A stretch of DNA of 64,000 nt from Hyperoodon ampullatus (GCA_949752795.1 OX457060.1:3897454-3961453); one strand, 5' to 3'. Shown: positions 48,801-63,190, counted from the stretch's first letter. Translations and numbers: made by a program. The notes: generated by a model not told the origin, from the letters alone.

Positions 48801-50757
48801 TTTTTTAAATGCCTAAAGTCCAGAAATAAAAATTTTGGTAACACATATATAACACCTTTTCACTCATACACAAAACTATCCTCTAAAATGTTGAATGAAA
48901 ATAAAGACCTAAATAAAGGGAGCAATATATACAATGATCATGAACTGGAAGAGTGGATTTTATAAAGATGTAAATTCATCCCCCACTGATGTACAGCAAT
49001 GGTTCTCAACTTCTGCCCCACCCCCACCCAGATATGAACAATGAAGGTTGGGGTGGTTGAACGGTGCCCAACAGGTACCTATATCCATTTGTAAATAATT
49101 GTGATTATTTAAGAATAGAATGAAATTTTAATTTTTCTTCCAAAACTATGTTTATCATTTTGACTTATAGTTACTAAGTTGTTAGGACGTAATTAAACTG
49201 TTTGGAATTAACTACTTCGAAAAGAAACTTTTAGGTGCTTTTTTTGGCCTATTGATACCATGAAAAAATTACTGAGACGGTAATCAGCCCATGAGATGTC
49301 AGGAAACTCTTGAAGTCACTGTTCCTGGGTGAGAGCAATTCTCTAGCAATCCTAACCTCCTAGAAAGCCCTCATGCGTTTGGAAATCCACTGTTAGGAAC
49401 AAGCACTGCAACACAGAACCATTACTTGTTATAACCAACTAAGAAGGTATTTCTAACCCATAATAAACAAACTTAAGAAACACATCCTTATAATAACTTA
49501 AAAAATCACATTGTCATTGAAAACTATTTATCAATACCTCTGATATATATTTCTTAAATCTGTTATATACTGGTGCTAGAATATACCCAAATATGCATGC
49601 CTTTACCAGTGGTCTTTTAAACAATGATAATACTTTGAATATAGAGATAACATATCTTTATTTTGTTATACATAATATCATAAATATTATCATTGTGTTC
49701 TTAGTTTCCTCAGAATTTATTTCTATGAAAATTTATGAAGTTACATAGCTTTTAAAATGAATAACTGTAAGTGAACAGTGTTTGTATGAACTTCTCCTTT
49801 GAATCTTTCCTACTTGATACTGAATATACCCTAGTATCACACCTTGATTTAGTCAGTAGTATATTTTAAGTAAGGGTTCCAGAAGTAAAAAGAATTCATT
49901 CCAGATGGCTTAAATAAAGAGATTTTAATGAGGAGAACACAGATGTGTGAGCAAGGTTAAGGAAACAGCTAGGGCTGCTGATGCAACTTAAAATAGCTAA
50001 TGCAGGAAACCAATGCCATACCCCAGACTCAAGGATCGAGATGAGAAAATAGTAGTAAGAGAGCAAAATAGAAGAGGGGCTGCTGAAACTCTACTCACAA
50101 CATGGTGTTCCAATTTGTCGTGTCATTTGAGGGATGTCCCTTCTAGTCAAAAAGTAGGAAAATAAGTTTTGTAACTTCTTCCTCCCTTACTTGGTTCTCA
50201 TCTCACTTTAGCCAAATTTTTTAACATCTTTTTGTTCTTGATTCTTATGTAGTGTTAGAGGAAACTGGGCTGATATGAAAGAACACCAATGTGGATATTG
50301 GAAATTACTTTGCAACACAAGGAGTCCTTACAAAATGCAAATCTTATCTCAATAAATAATATTTAAAAATTTCCCCATGTGTCCTTCGCCTTCTGAACTT
50401 TCCCTGTAATGTGCCACCATGCAAATGTTTCCAATATGGTTTGAATTGTAGTTCAAGCCATCAATCATTTCTTTTATAACTTACAGATTTTGACTTACAC
50501 TTAATTTTGAGTCACATTTTATTACCACTCCAAGGTAATAAAAAAATTTATTCCATGTTTTCTTCTAGTGCTTTTATTATTTATTTCTTTCTGGTATTTA
50601 TTTGTTTTTTTTTTTAATTTAGTTTGTTTCTGCTATTTATTGTTGTTTTTGTATTTAAACTCCTGATGCACTGGGAATTTATCTTGGTGCACATTATCAA
50701 GTAAGGTGTAGATCTGAAATAATTTCCAACATTTTCCACATTTTTATCTTAAAAAGA
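48801..50757. other. Intron sequence, little recognised
   Basis: AT-rich. At 49000-49020 'gcaatggttctcaacttctg' looks like an hAT left end, but no right end was found. Confidence 0.45.
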
Positions 50758-51079
50758 TCTTTTTTTTTTAAAGATTTAATTTTATTTATTTTTGGCTGTG
50801 TTGGGTTTTCATTGCTGTGCGCAGGCTTTCTCTAGTTGCGGCGAGAGGGGGCTGCTCTTCATTGTGGAGCACAGGCTCTAGGCATGCGGGCTTGAGTCAT
50901 TGTGGCACGTGGGCTCAGTAGTTGTGGCTCGCGGGCTCTAGAGCACAGGCTCGGCAGTTGTGGTCCACGGGCTTAGCTGCTCCGCGGCATATGGGATCTA
51001 CCTGGACCAGGGCTCAAACCCGTGTCCCCTGCACTGGCAGGCGGATTCTTAACCACTGCACCACAGGGAAGGGAAGCCC
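50758..51079 (-). mobile_element. CHR-type SINE (long form), antisense
   Basis: T-rich start, 'ggctgtgttgggttttcatt', several 'gggctctagagcacaggc' units, then the reverse of the tRNA-like head ending 'ggaagggaagcccc'. The target-site duplication cttaaaaaga lies at 50748-50757 and 51080-51089. Same long subtype as the SINE at 3115. Confidence 0.92.
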
Positions 51080-52100
51080 CTTAAAAAGAAGATCTTTTAT
51101 TCTATCTCTTCTAACTGCCTATTCTAATAAAAAACAAACATACTAACTCATCTATAGTATCTCCATCTCAATAACTTACCAAATTACTGTTTTGTGACAC
51201 TTTTATTAAAGTATAGTAGTTTACAATATTATATTACTTTCAAGTGTACAACATCGTGTTTAATATTTTTATGAATTTAAAGTTATAAAATATTAGCTAT
51301 ACTCCCTGTGCTGTACAATATATTGTTGCATCTTATCTATTTTATACATAGTAGTTTGTGTATCTAACCTCCTACCCCTATTTTGCCCCTCCCCCACCCC
51401 TCTTCCAGCTAGTAAACTTGAGTTTGTTCTCTATGAGTCAGTTTGTTTTGTTATATTTATTCATTTATTTTTTAGAGTCCATATATCATTGATAACATAG
51501 AACAGATTTCTGTCTCCACCTGAATGATTTCACTAAACAAAATAAATCCTGGTTCCATCCATGTTCTGGCAAATGGCAAAATTTCATTCTTTTTTATGAC
51601 TCAGTAATATCGCACTGTGTATATATACCACCTCTTCTTTATCCATTCCTCTATTATTGGACACTTAGGTTGCTTCCATATCTTGGCCATTGTAAATAAT
51701 GCTGCTGTGAACACTGAGGTACATATATCTTTTTAAAATAGTGTTTTCATTTTCTTTGGACATATACCCAGGAGTAGAATTGCTACGTCATATGGTAGTT
51801 CTATTTTCACTTTTTTGAAGAATCTGCATACAGTTTTCCATAATGGCTACACCAAAGTACATTCCCATGGATGTGGGTCTTTTTAATGATAGCCATTCTG
51901 ACAGGTGTTCAGTGATCTCACTGTGCTTTTGATTGGCATTTCCATGATGATTAGTGATGCTGAGCATCTTTTCATGTGGCTGTTGGCCATCTGTTAAGTC
52001 TTCTTTGCAAACATGCCTACTCAGGTCCTCTGTCCAATTTTAATTGGATTGTTTGTTTCTTCAATGTTGAGTTTTATGAGTTCTTTATGTAGTTTGGATA

Positions 52101-54020
52101 TTAACCCCTTGTCAAATATATTATTTGCAAGTATTTCTCCCATTCAGTAGGCATCCTTTTCATTTTGTTGACAGTTTCCTTTGTTGTGCAAAAGTTTTTA
52201 AATTTGATGTAGTCCCATTTGTTTATTTTTGCTTTTAGTTTCCCTTGCCTGAAGAGAAACATCCAAAAAAATATTACTAAGACTGATGTCAAAGAGAGGA
52301 CTGTGACTTCTTCCAGAAGTTTTATGGTTTCAGGTCTTAACATTTAAGTGTTTAATCCATTTTGAGTTTGTTTCTGTATATGGTGTGAGAAAGCAGTCCA
52401 GTTTGATTCTCCTGCATGTATCTGTCCAGTTTTCCCAGCACTACTTTTTGAAGAGACTGTCTTTTTCCTATTATATATTTTTGCTTCCTTTGCTGTAGAT
52501 TAATTGACCACATGTGGGTCGGTTTCTTTCTGGTCTCTATTCTGTTCCAGTGATCTGTCTGTTTTTGTGCCAGTACCATACTGTTTTGATTACCACAGCT
52601 TTGTAGCATAGTCTGAAACCTGGGAGCAAGATTCCTCCAGCTTTAATCTTTTTAATCAAGACTGCTTTGGCCATTAAAGGTCTTCTGTGGTTCCATATAC
52701 TTTTTAGAATTATTCTTATTCTGTAAAAATCGTCACGGGTATTTTCATATGGATTCTAGTAAATCTGTAGATAGCTTTGAGTATTACGGACATTTTAACA
52801 GTATTTATCCTTTCAATCTATGAACATGGGATGTCTGGTTTTCTGTATCATCTTTAGTTTCCTTCAACAATGTTTTATGAGTATAGATTTTCCACCTCCT
52901 TGGTTAAGTTTATTCCTAGGCATTTTATTCTTTTCAATGAGATTTTAAATGGAATTGTTTTCTTGTCTGACAGTTCATTACTAGTGTTTAGAAAAGCATC
53001 AAATTTCTGTATATTAATCTTGTATCCTGTAATGTTACTAAATTCATTTATTAGTTCTAACAATATTTTGGTGGAGACTTCAGGGTTTTCCATATATAGT
53101 ATCATATCATCTGCAAATAGTGACAGTTTTATTTCTTCCCTTCATATCTGGATTCCTTTATTTCTTTTTCTTCTCTGATCGCTGTGGCTAAGACTTCCAA
53201 TACTATGTTAAATAGAAGTGGTGAGAGTGGGCATACTTGTCTTATTCCTGATTTTAGAAGAAAAGCTTTCAGGTTTCCACTATTGAGTATGATGTTAGCT
53301 ATGAGTTTGTCAGAAACAGACTTTATTATGTTGCCATGTTTCCTCTATACCAACTTTGATGAGAGTTTTTATCACAAATGAATGCTGAATTTTGTCAATT
53401 GAAATGATTGTGTGATTTTTATTCTTTTTGTGAATGTGGCGTATCACACTGATTGATTTACAAATGTTGAACCATCCTTGTGTCCCTATATTAAACCCAA
53501 CTTGATCATGGTGTATGGTCCTTTTTATATATTGCTGAATTTGGCTTACTAATTTTTTTTTTTTTTTTTTTTTTTTGTGTGTGGTACGCGGGCCTCTCAC
53601 TGCTGTGGCCTCTCCCGTTGCGGAGCACAGGCTCCGGACGCGCAGGCTCAGCAGCCATGGCTCACGGGCCCAGCCACTCCACAGCATGTGGGATCTTCCC
53701 AGACCAGGGCACAAACCTGTGTCCCCTGCATTGGCAGGCAGACTCTCAACCACTGCGCCACCAGGGGAGCCCTGGTTTACTAATATTTTCTTGAGGTTTT
53801 CTGCAGCTATATGCATCAGAGACATTAGTCTGTAATTTCTTTTTTTTTTTTGTAGTCTTTGTCTGGTTTTGGTATCTGTGTGATAGTGGCCTCATAGAAT
53901 GAATTTGGGAATGTTCCCTCCTCTTCAATTTTTTGGAAAAGTTTGAGAAGGATAGGTAGTAGTAGCTATTCTTCATATGTTTGGTAGAATTCCCCTGTGA
54001 AGCCATCCAGTCCTGGACCA
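52101..54020 (-). pseudogene. Partial L1 ORF2 (RT to C-terminus), antisense
   Basis: RT blocks on the minus strand: [20 protein letters not shown] and '[20 protein letters not shown]' near 53400-53550, then ILYMENPEVSTKILLELINE (53040-53105) after a degraded active site (SADD), and C-terminal pieces (52101-52609). Frame is broken repeatedly. Split by the SINE at 53553-53772. Confidence 0.75.
53553..53772 (-). mobile_element. CHR-type SINE, antisense, in L1 ORF2
   Basis: Starts with about 25 T's, then 'ggtacgcgggcctctcactg' and ends 'ccaccaggggagcc'. Flanks 'ggcttactaa' (before) and 'ggtttactaa' (after) form the target-site duplication. Confidence 0.94.
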
Positions 54021-54389
54021 CAATTGCCCTGTTCAGAAGTAAGGCCAGGTCAGAGCCAGCTCTAGACCAGTATGTGGTTCAAACCTCTTATTCCCCTGAT
54101 CCCTGAGCATCTGACATTCTCTCCTCACTAGGGCGCAAGTCCAGACCCGATCATTTCTCCTCCCTTCCTATCCAACTCCATGTGGCTCTCTCTTTAGTCT
54201 TGGTTATAGAAAAGCCTTTCTCCCAGCCTACATTTTGTTTCAACGACAGTAGGTACACATGTACTGTATTTCTGAGGTGTTCATGGGGAGAAGGGAGCTC
54301 AGTGTCCTCATATTCTGCCATTTGGATCTCCCTCTTTCAGAATTATTATATTGCCTTTATTAGTTTTGTAAACTGTTTCTCTTGAAATT

Positions 54390-54570
54390 TCTAAACTTTC
54401 AATATTACTCCCAAATAGTAATCTTACTTCATTTTATTATCCAAATGTGTCAGCTTATATTGCCAATATTAAATAGGAGTTGTGAGAGTGGACATCCCTG
54501 CCTTGTTTCACTTCAGTGAAAATGACTCTACTAGTTTCCCTTGAGCATTATGTTGCTTTGGGGTTAAAAG
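54390..54570 (-). mobile_element. Small antisense L1 ORF2 fragment
   Basis: The minus-strand reading contains the RT region ahead of the active site ('gagagtggacatccctgcct' in plus orientation is the usual L1 wording). Short and diverged. Confidence 0.6.
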
Positions 54571-54574
54571 GCTT

Positions 54575-56240
54575 TTTTTCCTTCCATTTTCTACTTTCCA
54601 GACTTTACAGAAAAATTGTAAGAAAAGTACAAGGGATTTCTGGATATCCACCAAATTCTCAGATGTAAACATTTGTTTTATCCTTCTTTCACTCTTTACA
54701 TATCCCTTTATTAATCAATACTCCTGTGTATATTTCCCCCAAAAAACAAAACTCTTATACAACTACAGTACAATGATCAGAATGATGAAATTAACAATTT
54801 ATGTTCAAACCCACAGAACTGATTTCGGATTTCAGTATTTGTCTCAATGTTCTTTTTACCAAAAAAAAATCTAAGATCGTGCAATGCATTCAGTTCCTTT
54901 AGTATCCAATCTGGAACAGTTCTCTAGTCATTTCTTTGTATTTCATGATACTGACACTTCTAAAGAGTACAGTATAGTTATTGTGAAAAATATATCTCAA
55001 TTTGAGCTCGTCCAACGTTTCCTCATGAGTAGATTTAGACTCTGAACTTTTGGCAAGAATACTACAAAAGTGAGGTTGAGTTCTTCTTCTAGGTGCGTAA
55101 CACGAAGTACATGCTATTAACTAGTTCTATAACTGGCAGTGTTCGCTTTCATCATTTGTTTATGGTGGTGTCTACCAAGTCTGTACAGGTAAAGTATCAA
55201 TACCATTTTACCCATAATAGATATCTTGTAAGCAGACAATTTGAGGAGGTAAATACTGTGTTCTTCACTTTCCCCCACTAGTTTTACAGTGTGAGCACTG
55301 AGTTCAAAATTTACTTTAGTTTATACTTTTTACACTCATCAGTGTGGTTATGTTATTTATGCTACGGCATGGCCTGGTTCATCTGTTCTGATAGCATCCA
55401 GTTTTAGGATTTTCCCTCCATCTTTATTGATTTTTCTTTTTTTTTCTTTCTGAGTATGTGAAACATGAAGATAACTCCAAAGTTAAGACTATTCAAAAAG
55501 TATATTCCAGTAAGTATCATCCCTTTACCTCAATTCCCTCTAAGCTTTCCACTTCATTTACATACACACACACCCAACGGGTAGCCAATCATTCTATCTT
55601 ATCTTTTTTGTTTCTTTTTGGTCAAGTGACCAGATACATGTGTATATTCTATTATTTCCCTTTCTTTCTTCTAAAAAAAACTCAAATACTTTTAGACACT
55701 CTTTTGCACTTTGCACTTAAAAAATGTATCCTGAAAATCTCCCTGCATTAGTCCACAGAGATCTTCCTCATAATTTTTTGCAATGACAAAAAAAATCCAT
55801 TGTATAAGTTGTACCACAGTTTATTCAATCACTGTCCTATATCTCAGCATTTAGGTTGTTTCCAATATTTTACAAGTACACACAATATGGTATTGAGTAA
55901 CCCTGTGAATGTTTTCATAAAACTGGAGGTATATCTTCATGGCAAAATTCCAGAAACAGGATGGCTAGGTCAAAAGATAAAAACATATGTAATTTTGGTA
56001 GATAATGTCAAATTTCTTTCCATGAGAATTGTATCAATTTGTCTTCCAACAAACAATGTAATAGTGTCTGTTTCCTCACAGCCTAAAAAACAGAGTGTTG
56101 TTATAACTTTTAAGTTTTATCAATCTGATAGGTGAAAATGGTATCTTGGTGTAGCTGTATTTTGTAGTTCTCTTCTTTCATATGTTTTAATATCTGCTTA
56201 CCACAGTTTCACAGGTACTTGGGTTTATTTTAGATTTTTA
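54575..56240 (-). mobile_element. Old L1 (L1M class) 3' region, antisense
   Basis: Begins with a T run and 3'UTR wording ('agactttacagaaaaattgt', 'tgatactgacacttctaaag', 'gacaatttgaggaggtaaat') and continues with ORF2-proximal 3'UTR ('taccacagtttattcaatca', 'aaaacaggatggctaggtca' type text). Strongly diverged. Confidence 0.65.
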
Positions 56241-56469
56241 CTATACTGCACCGATGTGAGAGACAGTAAGTTTTCTCTCTTAAACATATTAAGAAAATAT
56301 GCGTCTATGTCTGTTTTATTAGAATGTTTTAAAATCCATTTTGTCAAATGTCTTTTCAGGAACTATGAAAACAGCTGAAAGGAAGTGGCAAGGGATAAGA
56401 ACAGAGAATTCAAGAAAAAGAAACAGAAATGGCTCTTAAGCCACACTTGTAAGAGAAATACAAATTAAA

Positions 56470-57660
56470 TCATCCAAATACAAAAATTAACCATGGATCA
56501 ATGACCTACATATAAGATCTAAAATGATAAAACTATTAGAAGAAAACATAGAGATAAATATTCAGGCTCTTAGAATTTGTAATGGATTCTTAGATTTGAC
56601 ACCACAAGCATGAGCAAAAAAATGAAAAAATAGGTAAGTTGGACTTCATAAAAATTTAAAACTTTTGTTCATCAAAGAATATCTTCAAGTGAAGAGACAA
56701 CCTACAGAGCGGGAAGCCAATAGCTGCAAGTTATAAACAGTTGCATGTTGTATGTCTGATAAGGGTTTAATATCCAGAATATATAAAGAACTCTAATAAC
56801 TCACAACAAAAATAAAAACCATCTAATTTTAAAATAAGCACAGGATCCAATACACATTTGTTCAAGAAAGATATACAAATTGCCAAAAGTACATGAAAAG
56901 ATGCTCAAGATCACTGGTGATTAAGAAAATGCAAATCAAAACCATAATAAGAAATCACTTCATACCCCCTAGGTCAGTAAAATTTAAAAATTGGAAATTA
57001 AAAGTGTTTTAGAGGATGTGGAGAAATAAGAATCTTCATACATTTCTGGAATTTAAGATGGTGCAGCTGCTGTGAAAACAGTTTGGCAGTTCCTCAAAAA
57101 GTTAAAATAGAATTACCATATGATCCAGCAATTTCATTCCTAGGTATTTACACCAAAGAATTAAAAAATAAGTACTCAAGAAGATATCTGTCCACGAATG
57201 TTCACAGCAATATTCACAGCAACCAAAAAGTGAAAACAACCCAATGTCCATTGACAGATGAATGGATAAACAAATTGTAACATATACATAAAATGAAATA
57301 AATTATCAATACATGCTACTACTTGGATAAACCTCGAAGACATTATGCTAAATGAAAGACATCAGAAACAAAAGGTCACATATTGGACAATTCCTTTTAC
57401 ATAAAATGACTAAAACAGGCAAATCCATAGGAGTAGAAAGCAGATCAGTGGTTGCCAAGGGTTGCAGGGAAGAAGGGAATGAGGAATGACTACGTAATGA
57501 ATATTAGGTATTCTTCTGGGGTGATAAAAAGAAAAGTTTTGATACTAGAGAGAGGTGGCTGCACAACACTATTAATGTGCTAAAAACTACTGAACTGCCC
57601 ACTTTAAAATGGTTGTTAATTGTTTAAGTGAATTTCACCTCAATTTAAAAATATCATACT
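56470..57660 (+). mobile_element. Old L1 ORF2 C-terminus and 3'UTR, sense
   Basis: ORF2 C-terminal wording ('gaagaaaacatagagataaa', 'gacaacctacagagcgggaa', 'gctcaagatcactggtgatt', 'gaatggataaacaaattgta') is followed by 3'UTR ('cagatcagtggttgccaagg', 'aagtgaatttcacctcaatt'). It points toward the antisense L1 to its left. Confidence 0.75.
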
Positions 57661-58699
57661 GACATATTTTTAAATCATTCCTAAGAGCAATACAAAAATT
57701 TGATAAAAACGCTTTGTTGAAAAGACCAAGAAGAAACAGACATTTTCATATATTACTGATAGGAGTAAAAATGGGTATAATTCCCATATCAGGAAATTTG
57801 GCAATATCTAATACAATTACAAATATATTAACCTACAGACATTCTTCCAGCAGGAGCAAGTAAGGTACGCACAAAATTACTCACTGTAACAGCAAAAGAC
57901 TACAGATAATGCAATGGTCTGTTAATAGAAGACTAGTTACATACACACAAAGAAATGAATGCTATGATGCTGGAAAAGAAGGTAGTGGAGGGGAGGGGAG
58001 GGGAGAAGGGAGGGAAGGAAGGAAACCAAGAAAGCTCTCTATACACCAGTATTTTTGGTGGGGGGGAGCGGAAAGAGCATATATTTCCTATTTATATAGA
58101 CAGATGAATATACAACAAAGTAGTTAAGAGCAATTAACTCTGTGGACATAGACAGGAAGGCAAGAAGTGGTATTTGCTTTACATATCTCTCTCTTTTTTT
58201 TTTTTGGTTTTTTGAACCATGGGAATGAATTACAAAAGGAAAGATTTTTAAGACTACCAGTTGTTTTAAAATCAAAACTCAATCTAACAGGACAATTACA
58301 CAGCTTAGACAAGATAACATATGTAAAGCACATCACTCAGTGCTTGCCTTTCCCATTTTAAGACTGTAAAATTAACAAACTCACTTTCCTTCAAATAAAC
58401 TAATCTCTTGCCAATCCTCACCTGTCTCTATGCTCTAGGATTCAGCCATAAACTCTCTTTATGTCCTAGAGTGTGCTGTATTTTCTTGTCTTCCGGAATT
58501 TTTACACAATCTGTTAACTTTGGCCTTTCTCCTCCTCCTTAATTTTCTCTTACTCAACCTCAGTCCCAGGGTAGAGTTTCTTCCTCTGAGATGCATTTTC
58601 TCACAAATATCCCCACATTCACACATACACAGAAACACACAGCCCAAGTTGGATCAGAAGCCCCTCCTTGTTATTCCCACACTACCCTCTGGTTAGACA
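57661..58699. other. Intron sequence with a G-rich patch
   Basis: No gene or element recognised except the G-rich run at 57988-58022. Confidence 0.5.
57988..58010 (+). repeat. G-quadruplex-type motif
   Basis: Four G runs (57990-57993, 57995-57998, 58000-58003, 58008-58010) with loops of 1, 1 and 4 bases. It stands on the plus strand, the template strand for STAG1, within a purine-rich GGGGA/GGAA patch to 58022. Confidence 0.8.
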
Positions 58700-58937
58700 T
58701 ACAGACTTCAGATTGAGACAAGCCTGAATCTAAACAGTGAATTTGGCACTTACAAACTGTATGATGTCCAAACACTAACCTAAACCCTGTATTCTCAGTT
58801 TCCTGAACTACAGAATAAAAATCACAGCTGACTGATAGAAGTGTCAAACCAATATTAAATGAGCTAATGTATGTAAAGCACACAGCTTGGCACATACTAG
58901 TCATTAAACTGTAACCAGTTTTATTATTATTACTTTC
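58700..58937 (+). repeat. MIR SINE, near full length
   Basis: Follows the MIR consensus in order: 'gacttcagattgagacaagc', 'aatttggcacttacaaactg', 'ctcagtttcctgaactacag', 'aatgagctaatgtatgtaaa', 'agcttggcacatactag', 'tattattatt'. Diverged, as expected of an ancient SINE. Confidence 0.85.
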
Positions 58938-59211
58938 ATGGCACTGAGCACTTTAGTGAACTATTGGTATATTTCCCTCTTTTTCTTTGCGATAAAGCCT
59001 TCTTTAAAAATTAAACTTACTCTTAATACTGGGGCAGAGGCTGTCTTGATAATATCTGTATACTTTGGAACAGTGCTTAGTATAACTTAGGTCCTCTGTA
59101 AATATTTGATAAACTTCTTATGTCAATATGGTGAGTGATAACTTAGTCAGAAATAAGAAAACCTTCAAGAAATCAATTTGGTCAGTGATCTCAATAAAAG
59201 ACAACCATTCT

Positions 59212-59420
59212 GGGCTTCCCTGGGGGCGCAGTGGCTGAGAGTCCACCTGCCGATGCAGGGGTGACGGGTTCGGGCCCCGGTCTGGGAAGATGCCACATGC
59301 CGCGGAGCGGCTGGGCCCGTGAGCCATGGCTGCTGAGCCTGCGCATCCAGAGCCTGTGCTCCACAATGGGAGAGGCCACAACAGGGAGAGGCCCGCGTAC
59401 CGCAAAAAAAAAAAAAAAAA
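59212..59420 (+). mobile_element. CHR-type SINE close to a STAG1 exon
   Basis: Starts gggcttccctgggggcgcag and ends in 17 A's. A perfect target-site duplication gacaaccattct is at 59200-59211 and 59421-59432 (longer if the preceding A's are counted). It lies about 600 bp downstream of the 97-nt exon in the transcript, antisense to STAG1. Confidence 0.95.
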
Positions 59421-59432
59421 GACAACCATTCT

Positions 59433-60524
<1,092 letters not shown>

Positions 60525-61145
60525 TTTTTTCCCAGAAATACAAGGATGACTCAATATTAGGAACTCAAAAAATTCAATTTATCAACAATGTAAAGAAGAG
60601 AAATAAATGATTTTAATACTAGATCTCAAAAAGGTATCTGATAAAAATCCTGCAGCCAAGCTTAATAAAAAATGTCTAGAAAAACTAGTGTTATGTGATA
60701 TGTTGGTAAACAACATAAAGACAAAGACTACAACATATTTGTTGTTGAAATCCTTAACACTTTTCAGCTCTAAAAAAGAATGAGGCAAGGATGCATCCCT
60801 AAGCATTCAACACAGATTTTATAAGTTTTTAGTTTGTGCAAAAATTAGTAAAATATCAGTAAACACAATTCTCCTTTCTTATAGTTGATAAAATTTGAGT
60901 CTCTACCAAACTGACTTGAAAGATTAATAAAAAAAATTTGACAAGACAACTGACAAAAGATAAATGTACAAAATAAAATTTTAATATTGGCAATATATAA
61001 GAAATATAAATAGATTGAGAAGGCTGTTCACAATGAAAATCATCTAAAAACGAACTCAAAGACTATAAATTTTAATGATGAAAATTATAAAAAACTTACA
61101 GGATATAGAAAATGACCTAAATAAGTTGTATACTGAATTTTTTAA
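60525..61145 (+). mobile_element. Old L1 ORF2 (RT) remnant, sense
   Basis: Degraded RT wording in order: 'acaaggatgactcaatatta', 'aaggtatctgataaaaatcc', 'aatgaggcaaggatgcatcc'. No open frame. Probably an early L1. Confidence 0.55.
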
Positions 61146-61317
61146 AAAAAAGGTTTAGTGCTGTGTCAGTAAAGTCTTTCCAAATTGCTAGATAAATTTA
61201 ATGTGAATCCACTTAGCATACTACCAGGCAGAATTGTTGCGGGTCTTTCTGGGGGTGGGAGGTGGGGAAAGCACAGGAAACCAATAAAAATAATTTTTAA
61301 AAAAATTTTAAATAAAT

Positions 61318-62040
61318 TTTTAGTTTTGTACTTAGGTATAATTATATACAGTAAATGCATAAATCTTAAGTTACTCCTCGATGAAAGTTTACATATACAT
61401 ACACCTGTATAACCATAACCAAAATGAAAATATTAAAAAATTTCCAGAACTGAAACAGGCTGCCTCATGTTCCCTTCCAGGCAGTAACCATCACAAATGT
61501 CAATAGTTTAACTATTTATTCCTTTACAGTAGATATGTTTTTGAGATTCATATAATACTGTGCTTTGTGTTTGATTTCTTCCAGTCAATGTTTTACCAGT
61601 GAGATTCAGTCATGTTATATTATGTGTTATCAGTAATTCCTTGTTTGTACTGCTGGATAGTATTTCATTGTATTAATATAGCATATTTTATAACCCATTT
61701 TACTACTGATGTACCTGAGAGTCGTTTCCATTTTAGGGCTATCACAAATAAAATTGTTATGAACATACCTGTACACACTGTTTGACATAAACATTTCTTC
61801 TGCTGTATATACACCTAGTAGCAGACTTACAAACAAACAGAATACATATATACTGAGGGCCAGTGCACAATGTCATCCAATTTTCCAAAGCAGATGTATG
61901 AAATTATACATCCTCCAGCACTGTATGACATTAGGTGCTCCACATCCTCACCAATACCAGGTGCTGTCAGCCCTTTTATTTTAACCCATTCTGCTGGAGC
62001 GCACCCCTTTCCCTTCTTTAATGGTCTCTTCTACTGAGGA
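61318..62040 (-). mobile_element. Old L1 3'UTR, antisense
   Basis: Follows old L1M 3'UTR wording in antisense: 'acttaggtataattatatac', 'aaatcttaagttactcctcg', 'tagtatttcattgtattaat', 'gtgctccacatcctcaccaa'. It lies within or next to the sense L1 remnant. Confidence 0.7.
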
Positions 62041-63079
62041 GCAATCGTATTTCCTTCTCTAATATGAAAGGCAAGACTTTATTATTAACTGCTGATGTAT
62101 ATAACACTGTTTCTCTGTCTCATCACATTAGTGTCTGGAAGATTTTGTTTTAAAAGTACAGAGAAAATACAACGGTGGTAAGAGAGGCTAAAAAGAAAAA
62201 GAAAGAACGGCATGGTATCTGTTCAGGGTTCACCTCTGTTGCATAATGTGTTCAGGCCCTCTTGGCTAAAAATGGTGGTGAGGCCTAAGAATGGATAGAG
62301 CAGGTTAACAGTGACTTTGAGACTCAGGAGCAAAGCAGAAATGCTTTGTGACCCAGGTAATGCAGTATGGCACAAAGCAGAGAAGGAAGCCACTTCCCCA
62401 CTTCTATATGGGGCCCAGCATTGTGGACGCACTCTGAACACGGTGACCAAATTTTTCTTTAGCTCCCAAAGCACAAATATTAATTTATAATCCCACCAGT
62501 TATATATGAAGAGCACAAAACATTCTGAATAAATAAGACCAATGAGGAGGGACTTGCATTAGAAATATTAGAACAATCAAAAATACTGAAAATAATATAG
62601 GTTGAAAGTAATGTAGGCCTAGAAAAGTAATACAAGACAGTAGAGCACAGAAAAAGATCCAGGTATATTTAAAACAAGCTATAACAGAGGAGATATTTCA
62701 ATTTCAGATGGAAAAGCGTGGTTTATTTAATAAATAATACTGATATAATTGGTTATTCACCTGGAAGGAAACAAAGTTATACCTTTTAAAAGCTATCAGA
62801 GACGTGTAGGGGCAAAGGAATCTAAACAACTAACTCCAGAGAGATATGCCCTTCTTAGACTGGCAGAGACTGATGAGTGTTAGAGGCACTGCCAAGTACG
62901 GGCATAGGTGGATGGATGATACAACCTGTCATAATATACAGGGCCTTGGCTGATGGGGAAAAGAAGAGGATAAAACAAAAAACTACAGAAGGTACATCAA
63001 AACTAAATAGCTGGGAATCTTCAATAAAGAGGAAAACATTTAAAGCATCCATAGGGTACATACAGGAGACAAAAGGATA
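62041..63079. other. Intron with possible small L1 scraps
   Basis: 62700-62790 loosely follows an L1 ORF2 segment ('tttaataaataatactgata', 'cacctggaaggaaacaaagt'). Otherwise nothing recognised. Confidence 0.35.
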
Positions 63080-63190
63080 AGATATATGGTACACTTCTCA
63101 TTAAAAATAATAAAAGCCAGTGGATAATGGGATGACATATTTAAAGAAAGAAAGAAAAAACTGTCCATCAGTTGGGGAGAAAACCCAGCT
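63080..63190 (+). mobile_element. L1 ORF1-end remnant, sense
   Basis: 'acacttctcattaaaaataa' through 'gtggataatgggatgacata' to 'aaactgtccatcag' follows the old L1 ORF1 region that reads 'acttctcatcagaaac...gtgggatgacat...'. Confidence 0.45.

Larger units (their letters stand above)
51195..54345 (-). mobile_element. Antisense L1 with 5'UTR next to mid-ORF2
   Basis: Minus strand: 5'UTR-like 54345-54020 (5' end 'agatccaaatggcagaatat'), then ORF2 from the RT middle to the end (54019 to about 52100), then 3'UTR with its end near 51195 ('acttttattaaagtatagta'). ORF1 and the first half of ORF2 are missing. A CHR SINE is inserted at 53553. Target-site duplication not clear. Confidence 0.65.

Noticed and set aside
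62223..62516. 97-codon minus-strand frame upstream of the STAG1 exon
   Set aside because: Does not match any STAG1 exon I know and shows no splice context or family motif.
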